A stretch of 34,531 nucleotides of DNA from contig JAFGBV010000257.1 of NCBI GenBank assembly GCA_016932955.1, positions 1 to 34,531 on the forward strand. Direction: 5' to 3'. This document shows positions 1 through 8,706 of the stretch, one piece after another. The notes under the pieces are model-generated. The model was not told where the DNA came from. It did no database searches and saw only the letters and a list, made by a program, of their open reading frames with translations. This DNA is from Anaerolineales bacterium (GTDB lineage Bacteria; Chloroflexota; Anaerolineae; Anaerolineales; UBA4823). The position numbers were made by a program, and so were the translations under genes. How positions within the stretch are numbered: the first letter of the stretch is position 1; the number at the start of each line of letters is the position of its first letter.

Positions 1-2
1 CA

Positions 3-2033
3 CAAGCAAGCAAATACAAGTCTGAATTTCTAGCCAATATGTCGCATGAATTGCGCACACCCTTAAACAGCCTGCTGATCTTGGCGCGCATGCTGGCAGA
101 CAATGAAGCAGGGAACCTGAGCGAGGATCAAGTCGATTCGGCTCGCATCATTTATCAATCTGGCTCTGATCTGCTGATGTTGATCAACGATATTCTCGAT
201 CTGGCAAAAGTGGAAGCAGGAAGGATGTTGTTCCATTTTGAGCCCGTGGCTTTCAGCAGTATAATCCAGGCTTTGCACGCACAATTTGACCCATTGGCTG
301 AGGAACACGGGCTGACCTTTCAGACGGAGGTGGCAGAGGATGTGCCCGCGACGATCATCAACGACCAACAACGCCTGCTGCAAGTTCTGAAGAACCTACT
401 CTCCAATGCTTTCAAGTTCACCTCGCAGGGCAGTGTTCGGCTGGTGATTGAGCACCCTGCCCCTCTGTACGATCTCAGCCCGTTGGCGTGCAGCGCAGGT
501 GAAGCAGTTGCACTGCGGGTGATCGATACAGGTATCGGGATGACGATCGAGCAACAGCAGGTGGTTTTTGAGGCGTTCCAGCAGGCAGACGGCAGCACGA
601 GCCGGAGGTATGGTGGCACCGGCCTGGGATTAACCATTTCGCGCGAGATGATTACCCACCTGGGGGGTAAGCTAACCCTGCAGAGTGAGTATGGAAAAGG
701 CTCAACATTCACCATCTACCTGCCGCTGCAGCCATTGGGGCTAGTGGAGCAGCAAGAAGCAGCCCCAACCGCCGCCCCTGAGTTCACACTACCACCGGCA
801 CTTGAACCAGCGCGGCAGGCAGCACCATCCTTCGTAGATGATCGGGCAACGCTGCGCAGGGGGGACCGCGTGTTGTTGCTCATTGAGGATGATCCGGCAT
901 TTGCGCGGGTTATATACGACTATGCGCACAACAAGGGATTTAAGTGCCTGATGGCTGAGGATGGCGAAAGCGGACTGGATATGGTAAAAACATACCTCCC
1001 CGACGCAGTGATCCTGGATCTGAGATTGCCCGGTATCAACGGCTGGCAGGTGTTGGAGTCCATCAAGAAAAATGCCAGTACTCGCCATATTCCCGTGCAT
1101 ATCCTTTCTGCTGAGGAAGAGAATATAGATGCATACAAGCTGGGGGCAATCGGTTTCCTGACCAAGCCAATCACGCTGGAAGATCTGGAGACTGTATTCC
1201 AAAAGATCGAAGCCATCGTCTCCGGCGGGATCAAGAACCTGCTGGTGGTGGAAGATGATTCGGCATTGCGGCACAGCATTCGTCAGCTACTGGACGGCTC
1301 TGATGTGCAGATCAGTGAAGCCGCCCATGGGCAGGCAGCCCTGGAGATGCTGCAGGCGCATCCATTTGATTGCATGATCCTGGATCTAAACCTGCCAGAT
1401 ATGACGGGCTTTGAACTATTGAACCAGATCAATGCAGATCCCAATATTCCGCGCAGTCCTATCATTGTCTACACCGGTAAAGCCATCACGGAAGAGGAAA
1501 ATGCAGAGATCATGAAATACGCCGACAGTGTGATCATCAAAGGAGCCAAATCACCGGAGCGACTGCTGGACGAGACAGCTCTCTTCCTGCACCGTGTAGC
1601 TTCGGATATATCCAATGAAAAGCAAGCCTTAGGAAACGCGCCTGACCGCGATGCCGTCTTTATTGGAAAGCACATCCTGGTGGTTGATGATGAAATGCGC
1701 AATGCTTTCGCACTTTCACGCCTGCTGACAAGTAAAGGGCTCAAGGTCAGCATCGCCCGTAACGGTTTGAAAGCGCTGGAGATCCTCGAGTCGAGTGATA
1801 AGATTGACCTGGTATTGCTGGATATGATGATGCCCGAGATGGATGGATACGAGACTCTGCATCATCTTCGCTCCCAACCCCGCTTCAACAACCTGCCGAT
1901 CCTGGCACTGACTGCTAAAGCAATGAAGGGCGACCAGGAGAAATGTATCAACGCAGGGGCGAGCGACTACCTCGCCAAGCCTATCGACGCAGACCGGCTC
2001 TTCTCGATGTTACGAGTCTGGTTGTATGCATAA
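3..2033 (+). CDS. Hybrid sensor histidine kinase with three receiver domains (5' partial)
   Basis: The reading frame is open to the first base of the window, so the N-terminal sensor part is missing; the first codons (Q-A-S-K-Y-K-S-E-F-L-A-N) are already the helix leading into the H-box. The H-box S-H-E-L-R-T-P-L-N lies near nt 42-68 and holds the phosphoacceptor His. The HATPase domain follows, with N-box L-L-S-N-A-F-K-F near 390-420, G1 D-T-G-I-G-M near 525 and G2 G-G-T-G-L-G-L near 610. Three receiver domains come next, at roughly 864-1220, 1233-1600 and 1665-2033, with phosphoacceptor aspartates in I-L-D-L-R-L-P, I-L-D-L-N-L-P and L-L-D-M-M-M-P. It is a phosphorelay kinase that could feed the two REC proteins directly downstream. 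The signal sensed cannot be told because the sensor lies outside the window. Confidence 0.95.
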   Translation, partial: QASKYKSEFLANMSHELRTPLNSLLILARMLADNEAGNLSEDQVDSARIIYQSGSDLLMLINDILDLAKVEAGRMLFHFEPVAFSSIIQALHAQFDPLAEEHGLTFQTEVAEDVPATIINDQQRLLQVLKNLLSNAFKFTSQGSVRLVIEHPAPLYDLSPLACSAGEAVALRVIDTGIGMTIEQQQVVFEAFQQADGSTSRRYGGTGLGLTISREMITHLGGKLTLQSEYGKGSTFTIYLPLQPLGLVEQQEAAPTAAPEFTLPPALEPARQAAPSFVDDRATLRRGDRVLLLIEDDPAFARVIYDYAHNKGFKCLMAEDGESGLDMVKTYLPDAVILDLRLPGINGWQVLESIKKNASTRHIPVHILSAEEENIDAYKLGAIGFLTKPITLEDLETVFQKIEAIVSGGIKNLLVVEDDSALRHSIRQLLDGSDVQISEAAHGQAALEMLQAHPFDCMILDLNLPDMTGFELLNQINADPNIPRSPIIVYTGKAITEEENAEIMKYADSVIIKGAKSPERLLDETALFLHRVASDISNEKQALGNAPDRDAVFIGKHILVVDDEMRNAFALSRLLTSKGLKVSIARNGLKALEILESSDKIDLVLLDMMMPEMDGYETLHHLRSQPRFNNLPILALTAKAMKGDQEKCINAGASDYLAKPIDADRLFSMLRVWLYA

Positions 2034-2077
2034 GAACCCATCGAAAAATCAGGCGCTTGAATTTTATAGGTGAGAAT

Positions 2078-3163
2078 ATGAGCTATCAGCCCAAAATATT
2101 AATCGTTGACGATCGCGCAGATAATCTATTTACTCTGCAGCGTTTGCTTTCACCGTTGCAACTGGAAGTCATCGAAGCCAGCTCTGGCGAGGAGGCACTC
2201 GGCCTCACACTCGATCATGATTTCTGCGTAGCGCTGGTCGATATCCAGATGCCAGGCATGGATGGATACGAAATGGTGGAGTTGCTGCGGGGGAATACGA
2301 AAACCGCCAGCCTGCCGGTGATCTTCGTCTCGGCGGTGTACTCTGATGAATATCACCACCGCAAAGCCTATGAGAGCGGTGCGGTAGATTTCATGACCAA
2401 ACCACTGAATCCACAGATCCTGTTCAGCAAAGTGAGGGTATTCATTGAGCTCCACCAGCAACGCCTCCAATTGCAGGAGATCGTGGCGCAGCTCTCGCTG
2501 ACCAACCTGGAAGTGAGACGGCTGAATAGTAGCCTGGAAGAAAAGGTGCGCCAGCGCACAAGTGAATTAGAGACTACGCGCATGGAAGTGATCCGCCAAT
2601 TGGGCCGGGCGGCGGAATTCCGCGACAAGGAGACCGGACAACATGTTGAGCGTGTCAGCCAATATGTCAGGCTGCTGGCGGTGGGAGCAGGTGTGGAACC
2701 TGCGCTGGTCGAGCTGTACTACACCATTGCGCCTTTACACGATATCGGTAAGATCGGAATTCCCGATCATATTCTGCTCAAGCCCGGCGCGCTCAGCGTA
2801 GAAGAAATGGAGATCATGCGCCAGCATGCTCGAATCGGTGCAGAAATCATCGGCGATCACCCGTCTGAGCTATTTCGCGTTGCCAGCACAGGCTGCCTGA
2901 CCCATCACGAACGGTGGAATGGGTTAGGATACCCGCAAGGTCTGCACGCAGCAGGGATTCCGCTGATCGGTCGTTTGCTGGCGCTGGCAGATGTCTTCGA
3001 TGCAGTGACTTCCAACCGGCCTTATAAAAAAGCCTGGACGATCGAAGAGGCGCGGCTTTTGGTGGAGGAAGAACGCGGCGCATATTTTGACCCGCTGCTG
3101 GTGGATATATTCCTCAGAAAATGGGATGATGTTGAACGAATCTATCACAATCTTGCGGATTGA
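2078..3163 (+). CDS. Response regulator with HD-GYP domain (c-di-GMP phosphodiesterase, RpfG-like)
   Basis: This 361-residue protein has an N-terminal receiver (about 5-125, D-D at 11-12, phosphoacceptor D55 in V-D-I-Q-M-P), a charged coiled-coil linker (about 130-175) and a C-terminal HD-GYP domain. The metal-binding H-D-I-G-K-I-G-I-P-D lies at 221-230 and the GYP-type motif H-H-E-R-W-N-G-L-G-Y-P at 276-286. The family hydrolyses cyclic di-GMP when the receiver is phosphorylated. The open frame extends upstream to 1943 inside the kinase gene, but the ATG at 2078 follows an AGGTGAG ribosome site and begins exactly at the receiver fold, so I chose it. It lies 44 nt after the hybrid kinase and is probably co-transcribed. 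Its receiver is very similar to that of the next gene. Confidence 0.93.
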   Translation: MSYQPKILIVDDRADNLFTLQRLLSPLQLEVIEASSGEEALGLTLDHDFCVALVDIQMPGMDGYEMVELLRGNTKTASLPVIFVSAVYSDEYHHRKAYESGAVDFMTKPLNPQILFSKVRVFIELHQQRLQLQEIVAQLSLTNLEVRRLNSSLEEKVRQRTSELETTRMEVIRQLGRAAEFRDKETGQHVERVSQYVRLLAVGAGVEPALVELYYTIAPLHDIGKIGIPDHILLKPGALSVEEMEIMRQHARIGAEIIGDHPSELFRVASTGCLTHHERWNGLGYPQGLHAAGIPLIGRLLALADVFDAVTSNRPYKKAWTIEEARLLVEEERGAYFDPLLVDIFLRKWDDVERIYHNLAD

Positions 3164-3207
3164 GAATCGCGTGCCTGGTCTCGGATCAACTGGAGAGTCA
3201 ATACTTG

Positions 3208-4455
3208 ATGAGCGTGATATCTGAGATCCTGATCGTGGATGACCGCCCGCAAAACCTCTACACGTTGGAACGCCTGCTGAAACGGCTGGATCTACACGTG
3301 TTTCGGGCTACTTCAGGCAACGAAGCGCTTGAGCTGGCTATTGAACATGATTTTTGCGTTGCGATTGTGGATGTACAAATGCCCGAAATGGATGGTTATG
3401 AGCTGGTGGATCTGCTGCGTGGCTACGAAAAAACAGCCACGCTACCGGTGATTTTCGTCAGTGCTATTTTTTCGGATGAGTACCATCATCGCAAAGCCTA
3501 TGCAAGCGGGGCGGTCGATTTTATCAGCAAGCCTTTTAATCCAGAAATTCTGCTGAGCAAGGTAAAAGTGTTCATGGATCTCTATCACCAGCGCCGCCGC
3601 CTGCAAGAACTGGTGGAGCAGGTTTCTATGCTCAACGAAAACCTGGAAGCGCTGGTGAACCAGCGTACAGCAGAATTGCAAAAGGCTTACCAAGCGCTGG
3701 AAAAAATGGACCGCAATAAATCCGATTTTATCAATATTGCTGCGCATGAGCTGCGTACACCATTGACCCTGATGATCGGATACAACGATATGCTACAGGA
3801 AATCACCAGCAATTTGCCAGAAGCACAGAGGATGCTGAAGGGGATTGCCAATGGGCAGGAGCGATTGTTGGAAGTGGTGGACAGCATGTTATATGTCTCA
3901 AAGATAGAGAACAACATCCTGGAGGCGTGCAAGCAGCCTGTAAGGATGATTGACATCCTTGCAAAAGTGCTGCGTGGCCTATCCAATGCTTTTGAGGAAC
4001 GCAAGATCAGCTTGACAGTGGAGGGAATAGAGAATCTGCCCATCATGCTACTTGACCCTGAATTGATGGAAAAATTGTTGGATAACCTGATCACCAATGC
4101 GATCAAATTTACACCCGATGGCGGCAGGGTAAATATCCACGGTCAGATGATCGAGCCGGCTTCAGCCCCAGAATCGCGCAAGGTGCAGATGACCGTGGCA
4201 GATACGGGGATTGGGATCGATCCCAAAGATCATGAACTGATCTTCAAGAAATTCTTCCAGACCGGCCCTGTGGAGTTCCATTCCACCAGCCGCACGCGCT
4301 ATAAGGGCGGCGGGCCAGGGCTGGGTCTGGCTATTGCGCGGGGGATTGCTATTGCGCACCATGGCAGCCTGTGGGTTGAATCTGCAGGGTACGATGAGGA
4401 AAAGCTTCCAGGCAGCGCCTTCCACCTGTTGCTGCCGGTGGAGACGAGAATCTAA
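3208..4455 (+). CDS. Response regulator/sensor histidine kinase (REC-HisKA-HATPase)
   Basis: The protein has 415 residues, no membrane segment, and is presumably a cytoplasmic phosphorelay kinase. The N-terminal receiver (about 5-125) has phosphoacceptor D55 in V-D-V-Q-M-P-E-M-D-G. A coiled coil (about 130-175) leads to an H-box A-H-E-L-R-T-P-L-T with His180. The HATPase domain shows N-box L-I-T-N-A-I-K-F, G1 A-D-T-G-I-G-I-D and G2 G-G-P-G-L-G-L-A. A TTG at 3160 overlaps the previous stop and would add 16 residues, but the ATG at 3208 has GGAGAG upstream and starts at the receiver in the same register as the preceding paralogous receiver. Receivers preceding a kinase core are typical of relay proteins that take phosphate from another kinase, here probably the upstream hybrid kinase. 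Confidence 0.92.
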   Translation: MSVISEILIVDDRPQNLYTLERLLKRLDLHVFRATSGNEALELAIEHDFCVAIVDVQMPEMDGYELVDLLRGYEKTATLPVIFVSAIFSDEYHHRKAYASGAVDFISKPFNPEILLSKVKVFMDLYHQRRRLQELVEQVSMLNENLEALVNQRTAELQKAYQALEKMDRNKSDFINIAAHELRTPLTLMIGYNDMLQEITSNLPEAQRMLKGIANGQERLLEVVDSMLYVSKIENNILEACKQPVRMIDILAKVLRGLSNAFEERKISLTVEGIENLPIMLLDPELMEKLLDNLITNAIKFTPDGGRVNIHGQMIEPASAPESRKVQMTVADTGIGIDPKDHELIFKKFFQTGPVEFHSTSRTRYKGGGPGLGLAIARGIAIAHHGSLWVESAGYDEEKLPGSAFHLLLPVETRI

Positions 4456-4493
4456 GGTCCCGGTTTGGCTGGATAATCGCTCTTGCCTCACGG

Positions 4494-4523
4494 TTGACAA
4501 CCTTCCTAATGGGGGGGTATGAT
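4494..4523 (+). promoter_or_regulatory. Sigma70-like promoter, TTGACA-18-TATGAT
   Basis: The -35 element TTGACA is at 4494-4499 and the -10 element TATGAT at 4518-4523, with an 18-nt spacer that includes a run of seven G. It would start a transcript about 20 nt upstream of the lipoprotein gene, whose GGAGG ribosome site is at 4540-4544. It separates the signalling operon from the following genes. Confidence 0.75.
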
Positions 4524-4550
4524 TGATTTTATGAAAATCGGAGGCCCCGC

Positions 4551-6041
4551 ATGAAGAAAACGATCATCCTGCTGGTGCTGGCGACCCTGCTGCTGAGCGG
4601 GTGCGCGAAGCCAACTGCTGAGGCAACCCCCACCCCCAGCGCAACCAGTGTCCCGCCAAGCGAGACGCCAAAGCCCAGTCCGACGTTGCGCCCAACCGGC
4701 ACAGCCACCCCAGAGCCAACCGCCACGCTTGTCCCAACACCCACTGCCACCCCACTGCCGCTGACCTGCGAGGGCGACCAGGTCAAGTTCCAGGCAGATA
4801 TCACTGTACCAGATGGAACAACATTCCAGGCAGGCGAGGCCTTTACCAAAACCTGGGGTGTAATCAATGCCGGTCTCTGCACCTGGGATGAACGCTACAC
4901 GCTGCGCTTCATCGAAGGCGAACAGATGGGCGGTACGCCGGTAACCAACCTCAGCGCGCCGGTAGCGCCGAACGAAACACTCTCGCTCACCGTCAGCCTC
5001 AATGCTCCGCTTCTGCCAGGGGCTTACACTGGTCGCTGGGGGCTTTTTGACCCATCCGAGGCAATGCTGGGTGGCACTATCCCGCTTACACTCACAGTGA
5101 TCATCAACGTTGTCGAACGCGCTGCAGGGCTCTTGCCACAATCGTTATATTACATCAACGACCAGGATGGGCAAGTTTGGCGCGTGGAATCAGATGGGCA
5201 AACCCAAACGCAGATCACATTTGCTGATGCCGATGTTACTGAGTTTGAGATCTCCCCCGTCACCGGCAACCTGGCATACGTCAGCGGTGGAGCGCTATGG
5301 CTGGCGAACGCAGCCGGAGGTGAAGCTCGCCTGTTAATTGAGACCGGCGCCAGTAATCCACTCTGGTCGCCAGACGGGCGGCGATTGGCGTACCAGTTCG
5401 AGGGGTTGAAGACATTCTCCACCGTGAACGGCGCGGGCGTGGCGCTGGTAGCGCTGGAAGAAGGCGATTCATGCGTTCCCCTAGCCTGGTCGCCGAATGG
5501 AAGCCAGCTTGTGGCTGAGTGCGTAACCCCACCGCTGGAATGCCCGTACAACGTGCTGTTTACCAGCACCACCCTCAGTGGTGAAAATTATCGCCGCTCC
5601 TTGTATGGGGGCAGTGTGGTGTGGAACCGTGAAGGCGGCTTAGTATACATTGCCCGCAACAGCGGCTGCTCTGGTGGACCGCGCCTGGGAATCGCCACCG
5701 CGCCGGGCGGCTCAGAGTTTGTGCTGTTGGAATCTCCGGAGGATACTTTTGCCATCCAAACACCGTTTATAGCACAAGATGGCAGCATGCTGGGATTCTA
5801 CGCGGCGAGCTCGAATGACCTGCTAACGCTGAGCACGTTCGGCATCCTGCAAGTGGGCAAGGAGGTCACTGCCACTGCACTGCGCGAGGAATCCTACCGC
5901 ATCAGCGAGGCGCTATGGATGCTGGATGGCAGCGGCGTGCTGGTGCGCGAGGAGAGCGGTCAGGTCTGGCTGCTTTTGCTGGATGGCAGCGAGGCACTGT
6001 CGATTGAGCTCTCAGGAGTGAACCTGCGCTGGGGGCCTTAA
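4551..6041 (+). CDS. Lipoprotein with NBR1-type Ig domain and TolB/WD40-like beta-propeller
   Basis: The 496-residue protein starts with a lipoprotein signal peptide (lipobox L-S-G-C, lipidated Cys18). A Thr/Pro/Ser-rich low-complexity linker runs to about residue 70. An NBR1-type Ig domain follows at about 75-190, recognised by F-T-K-T-W-G-V-I-N-A-G-L-C-T-W and the later G-A-Y-T-G-R-W-G-L-F. The C-terminal half (about 200-496) is a propeller with repeats such as P-L-W-S-P-D-G-R-R-L-A-Y and L-A-W-S-P-N-G-S-Q-L. It is expected on the outer face of the cytoplasmic membrane, probably as a binding or wall-associated protein; no catalytic motif is visible. It has its own promoter and GGAGG 6 nt before the ATG. 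The next gene begins 6 nt after its stop. The binding partner is unknown. Confidence 0.88.
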   Translation: MKKTIILLVLATLLLSGCAKPTAEATPTPSATSVPPSETPKPSPTLRPTGTATPEPTATLVPTPTATPLPLTCEGDQVKFQADITVPDGTTFQAGEAFTKTWGVINAGLCTWDERYTLRFIEGEQMGGTPVTNLSAPVAPNETLSLTVSLNAPLLPGAYTGRWGLFDPSEAMLGGTIPLTLTVIINVVERAAGLLPQSLYYINDQDGQVWRVESDGQTQTQITFADADVTEFEISPVTGNLAYVSGGALWLANAAGGEARLLIETGASNPLWSPDGRRLAYQFEGLKTFSTVNGAGVALVALEEGDSCVPLAWSPNGSQLVAECVTPPLECPYNVLFTSTTLSGENYRRSLYGGSVVWNREGGLVYIARNSGCSGGPRLGIATAPGGSEFVLLESPEDTFAIQTPFIAQDGSMLGFYAASSNDLLTLSTFGILQVGKEVTATALREESYRISEALWMLDGSGVLVREESGQVWLLLLDGSEALSIELSGVNLRWGP

Positions 6042-6047
6042 GCCAAA

Positions 6048-7766
6048 ATGCATCGAGTTCGTCAATGGATTGCCTCGCCGAGCCTTCGCCAGTTGCTAAT
6101 CCATTTAGGCCTGGCGTTCCTAACTGGTTTATTCTGGTATTGGGTGCTTTACAACCGCTTCCCACTGTACCTGTCGCACGTCAATTATATCTATTCAGCC
6201 GGTGGGGATGCTTTGATGCACCAGCTAGGGTGGGAATGGTTTCGCCAGGAACCGTGGAGCTTTCCATTGGGCAAAATTGCTGCCTACGGCTACCCATTCG
6301 GCACATCGGTCACCTTTACCGATGCTATTCCCCTGCTCGCAATTCCTTTAAAGCTGCTTTCCCCTCTGCTTGAACAGGATTTTCAATACTTCGGTATCTG
6401 GGAGCTTGCTTCGCTGGTGGGACAGGCGCTGGTGTGCATGCTGATCCTGAGCGAATTTACCCGATCTTACAGGGTCAAAGTGATGGGGGCTTCGCTGCTG
6501 ATCCTTTCCCCGCTGTTGATCTTTCGCGCTTTCTACCACAGCTCATTGACCGCGCATTGGATCCTGCTGGCGGCGATCTGGTTCGTGATCCTGGAGTACC
6601 GGCAAAAAATGTGGCGCTGGGGATGGGTGATCCTCTTTACTGCAGCGGTATGGATCCACATGTATTACATACCCATGCTGTTGCCGTTGTGGTGCATCGG
6701 CATGTTCTTCCGCTACAAACGAGAACAGAAGCGCTGGAAGCTGGGGATCGATGCCCTGGGTCTGGTAGGTGCAACCCTCCTTGCGGCTTACAGCATTGGA
6801 TATTTCACCCTCAGCTCACAATCGCTTTCGGCTTACGGCTTCGGCATCTGGTCGTGGAATCTCAACGGCTTCATCAACCCGTTCGCCTGGGCTTCCGCAT
6901 ATGTCAAGGAGATGGCCACCGGCACAGATGGGCAGTATGAAGGTTTCAGCTACCTGGGACTGGGTAACTTAATCCTCATTCCCATAGCAGTCTACCTGTT
7001 CGTCGCAGAAGACAAGTCACGCCACAAGCTGGCTTTTGGATGGCCTTTTTGTGCAGCGGCTGCAGTCTATCTAGTGTTTGCCCTTTCGAACAAAGCCTAT
7101 TTCAACGACCATTTGTTATGGGATATTCCGCTGTCGGAGCAAGTGATGCAGGTAGCCAACCTTTTTCGTTCCTCAGCGCGCTTTATTTGGCCGGTTTTTT
7201 ATTTCCTGGTCTTGTTCGGGATGATCAGCCTGGCTCGCAACATACGCTATCCGGCTGCTGTGCTGGCAGCGCTCATAATCTTACAGTTTGTCGATCTGCA
7301 ACCGTTGATCCAGCCTAAGCGCCAGACCCAATTTGCCACCTACCAATCCCCCTTGCAGGCCGATTTCTGGCAGTCCGCTGCCCAGACCAACCGGCACCTG
7401 GTGATCATCCCAGAGAGACGATTATCGCTCCAGTATGAGCCTTTCGCTGTATATGCTGTCCACAACCACCTGACGCTGAACCTGGCTTATCTCACCCGCT
7501 ATGATGCAGAAGCGTTTGCAGAGTTTGCCAACCAGACCTGGGCTGATCTGCAAGCTAATCAGCCGGATGCTGAGACAATTTACATACTGACCGATCCATC
7601 GTGGATCGAGGTTGCCAGGAACGAGCTGGCAGATGATATGCTGGTCTGTGATTTCTACGAGATTACCGTGCTACTCTCGCCGGAGAATGGCGTTACCAGA
7701 ACAGGCATGGATCTCTCGTCTCACTGCGTTGGTCCCACGGTGGTTAACACGCAGATTGATCCATAA
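6048..7766 (+). CDS. DUF6311-type polytopic membrane protein
   Basis: The 572-residue protein has about ten hydrophobic segments over its first 430 residues and a soluble C-terminal part. The sequence after the first helix (S-A-G-G-D-A-L-M-H-Q-L-G-W-E-W-F, then E-P-W-S-F-P-L-G, then F-T-D-A-I-P-L-L-A) matches the pattern I know for DUF6311 proteins, which resemble GT-C fold glycosyltransferases or YfhO-like membrane proteins. Acidic residues in the first extracytoplasmic loop (G-G-D-A) would suit a GT-C active site. That makes a lipid-linked sugar transfer role possible but unproven. It starts 6 nt after the lipoprotein stop without a clear ribosome site of its own, so translational coupling is likely. 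Family assignment is from memory of the motif, not from a search. Confidence 0.8.
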   Translation: MHRVRQWIASPSLRQLLIHLGLAFLTGLFWYWVLYNRFPLYLSHVNYIYSAGGDALMHQLGWEWFRQEPWSFPLGKIAAYGYPFGTSVTFTDAIPLLAIPLKLLSPLLEQDFQYFGIWELASLVGQALVCMLILSEFTRSYRVKVMGASLLILSPLLIFRAFYHSSLTAHWILLAAIWFVILEYRQKMWRWGWVILFTAAVWIHMYYIPMLLPLWCIGMFFRYKREQKRWKLGIDALGLVGATLLAAYSIGYFTLSSQSLSAYGFGIWSWNLNGFINPFAWASAYVKEMATGTDGQYEGFSYLGLGNLILIPIAVYLFVAEDKSRHKLAFGWPFCAAAAVYLVFALSNKAYFNDHLLWDIPLSEQVMQVANLFRSSARFIWPVFYFLVLFGMISLARNIRYPAAVLAALIILQFVDLQPLIQPKRQTQFATYQSPLQADFWQSAAQTNRHLVIIPERRLSLQYEPFAVYAVHNHLTLNLAYLTRYDAEAFAEFANQTWADLQANQPDAETIYILTDPSWIEVARNELADDMLVCDFYEITVLLSPENGVTRTGMDLSSHCVGPTVVNTQIDP

Positions 7767-7801
7767 TCAACCGGCTGAGGCATGGTGATGTGTGAAAGAT
7801 C

Positions 7802-8488
7802 TCAACGGGCGTACGGCCTGTGCCACGGATCGTCAATGTATTCCATCATGCGATCCAGCGGAATGGCTTTACCCTCACCGGGGATGAAGAGGGTCTCATC
7901 CCGCATGCAGTAATATAAGGCTTCCCAACGCTCCATGGAACGTTGCCAGTGAGGCAGGTCTTCTTTTTGCCACTGCACCTGGCGGGTGCGGTAATCTACC
8001 ATCTCGCGCTCAAAGCGGCGCTTGAGGAGCACACCGCCATAGAGCAGTAACGCCAGGATAAGCAAGGCTATCCCCGCAATGCATACGACAACCAGCGCGA
8101 TGGGCGCCCAGTTCGGCAGGCCATAGCGGGTGGGCAAATCGCCGATCGCTTGTCCGACCCCTGGTTCCCCAAGAAAAGGAATCACGAAGAACAAGGGGAA
8201 AAAGAAGAAGGGGAGAATTGTGCTGCCACCCACCAGCACAATGAACAGGATGATGCCGTATTTAACCCCCGGATGGGAGGGACCAGCGGGCTTCTTGGGT
8301 GGCTGGAGTAAATTCCCTAATCGCGTGCGTGCCTCGCGCGGGATCGTGCGGTGGTGGATCATCCCATCTGCATCGGAATAGCTTTGGGTTTCTGTCCATT
8401 CTTTGGTATTGGCAGCGAACAGGCTGGTCACTTTCTGTACCTGGTCTGTGCGCCCACACTTGGGGCAAATCAGCTCATCTTCCGCCAT
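7802..8488 (-). CDS. Zinc-ribbon-like protein with two transmembrane helices
   Basis: A 228-residue protein of unknown function. The N-terminus carries a C-P-K-C knuckle (Cys8 and Cys11). Two hydrophobic helices lie near residues 76-105 (rich in Phe) and 127-154. The cytoplasmic C-terminal part contains Y-Y-C-M-R-D-E-T-L-F, a pattern seen after zinc-ribbon segments in other actinobacterial and chloroflexal membrane proteins, but I cannot find the usual second C-x-x-C pair, so metal binding is uncertain. An AAGG lies about 9 nt before the ATG. It is transcribed toward the DUF6311 gene and divergently from the large secreted protein at 8707. No catalytic residues are recognisable. Confidence 0.75.
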   Translation of the reverse strand: MAEDELICPKCGRTDQVQKVTSLFAANTKEWTETQSYSDADGMIHHRTIPREARTRLGNLLQPPKKPAGPSHPGVKYGIILFIVLVGGSTILPFFFFPLFFVIPFLGEPGVGQAIGDLPTRYGLPNWAPIALVVVCIAGIALLILALLLYGGVLLKRRFEREMVDYRTRQVQWQKEDLPHWQRSMERWEALYYCMRDETLFIPGEGKAIPLDRMMEYIDDPWHRPYAR

Positions 8489-8563
8489 ACTGCACCGCCT
8501 TCACTAGTTCCTGGCACACGGATTGAACCCGGACTTTCCAGTTTCATTATACAGCATACTCAC

Positions 8564-8592
8564 TTGATTCTACATCCGGTTTGATGTATGAT
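8564..8592 (+). promoter_or_regulatory. Sigma70-like promoter, TTGATT-17-TATGAT
   Basis: The -35 TTGATT is at 8564-8569 and the -10 TATGAT at 8587-8592, 17 nt apart. It would give a leader of about 105 nt for the secreted protein starting at 8707. The 218-nt gap between the divergent genes holds only this promoter, the palindrome at 8671-8689 and the ribosome site AAGGAG at 8695-8700. Confidence 0.65.
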
Positions 8593-8670
8593 CATAACGG
8601 AGGCTGACCTGGCGGGGAGTCGGATGCTTATCGCCTCTTATTCTCTCCTATCCACCCGCGTCGAATACCT

Positions 8671-8689
8671 ATATTGCGGCAATATTGCC
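8671..8689. repeat. Nested ATTGC/GCAAT inverted repeats in the leader of the 8707 gene
   Basis: Two overlapping perfect inverted repeats share bases: ATATTGC-G-GCAATAT (8671-8685) and GGCAATATTGCC (8678-8689). They end 5 nt before the AAGGAG ribosome site. They could form a short leader hairpin or be a protein-binding site. Similar ATTGCA/TGCAAT half-sites occur at 24401-24425 near the other giant secreted-protein gene. Confidence 0.4.
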
Positions 8690-8706
8690 ATCACAAGGAG
8701 TATGCC

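Noticed and set aside
1943..2077. Upstream start for the HD-GYP protein
   Set aside because: The extra residues overlap the kinase gene in another frame and have no ribosome site; the ATG at 2078 has one and matches the domain start.
3160..3207. TTG start overlapping the HD-GYP stop
   Set aside because: An ATG at 3208 with GGAGAG upstream aligns with the paralogous receiver start.
4600..4760. Thr/Pro codon repeats as a possible tandem repeat or CRISPR-like array
   Set aside because: They encode the low-complexity linker of the lipoprotein; there are no regular spacers or conserved repeat units.
8521..8545. tRNA T-loop-like string (GGATTGAACCCGG)
   Set aside because: No acceptor stem, anticodon arm or D-arm could be built around it on either strand.
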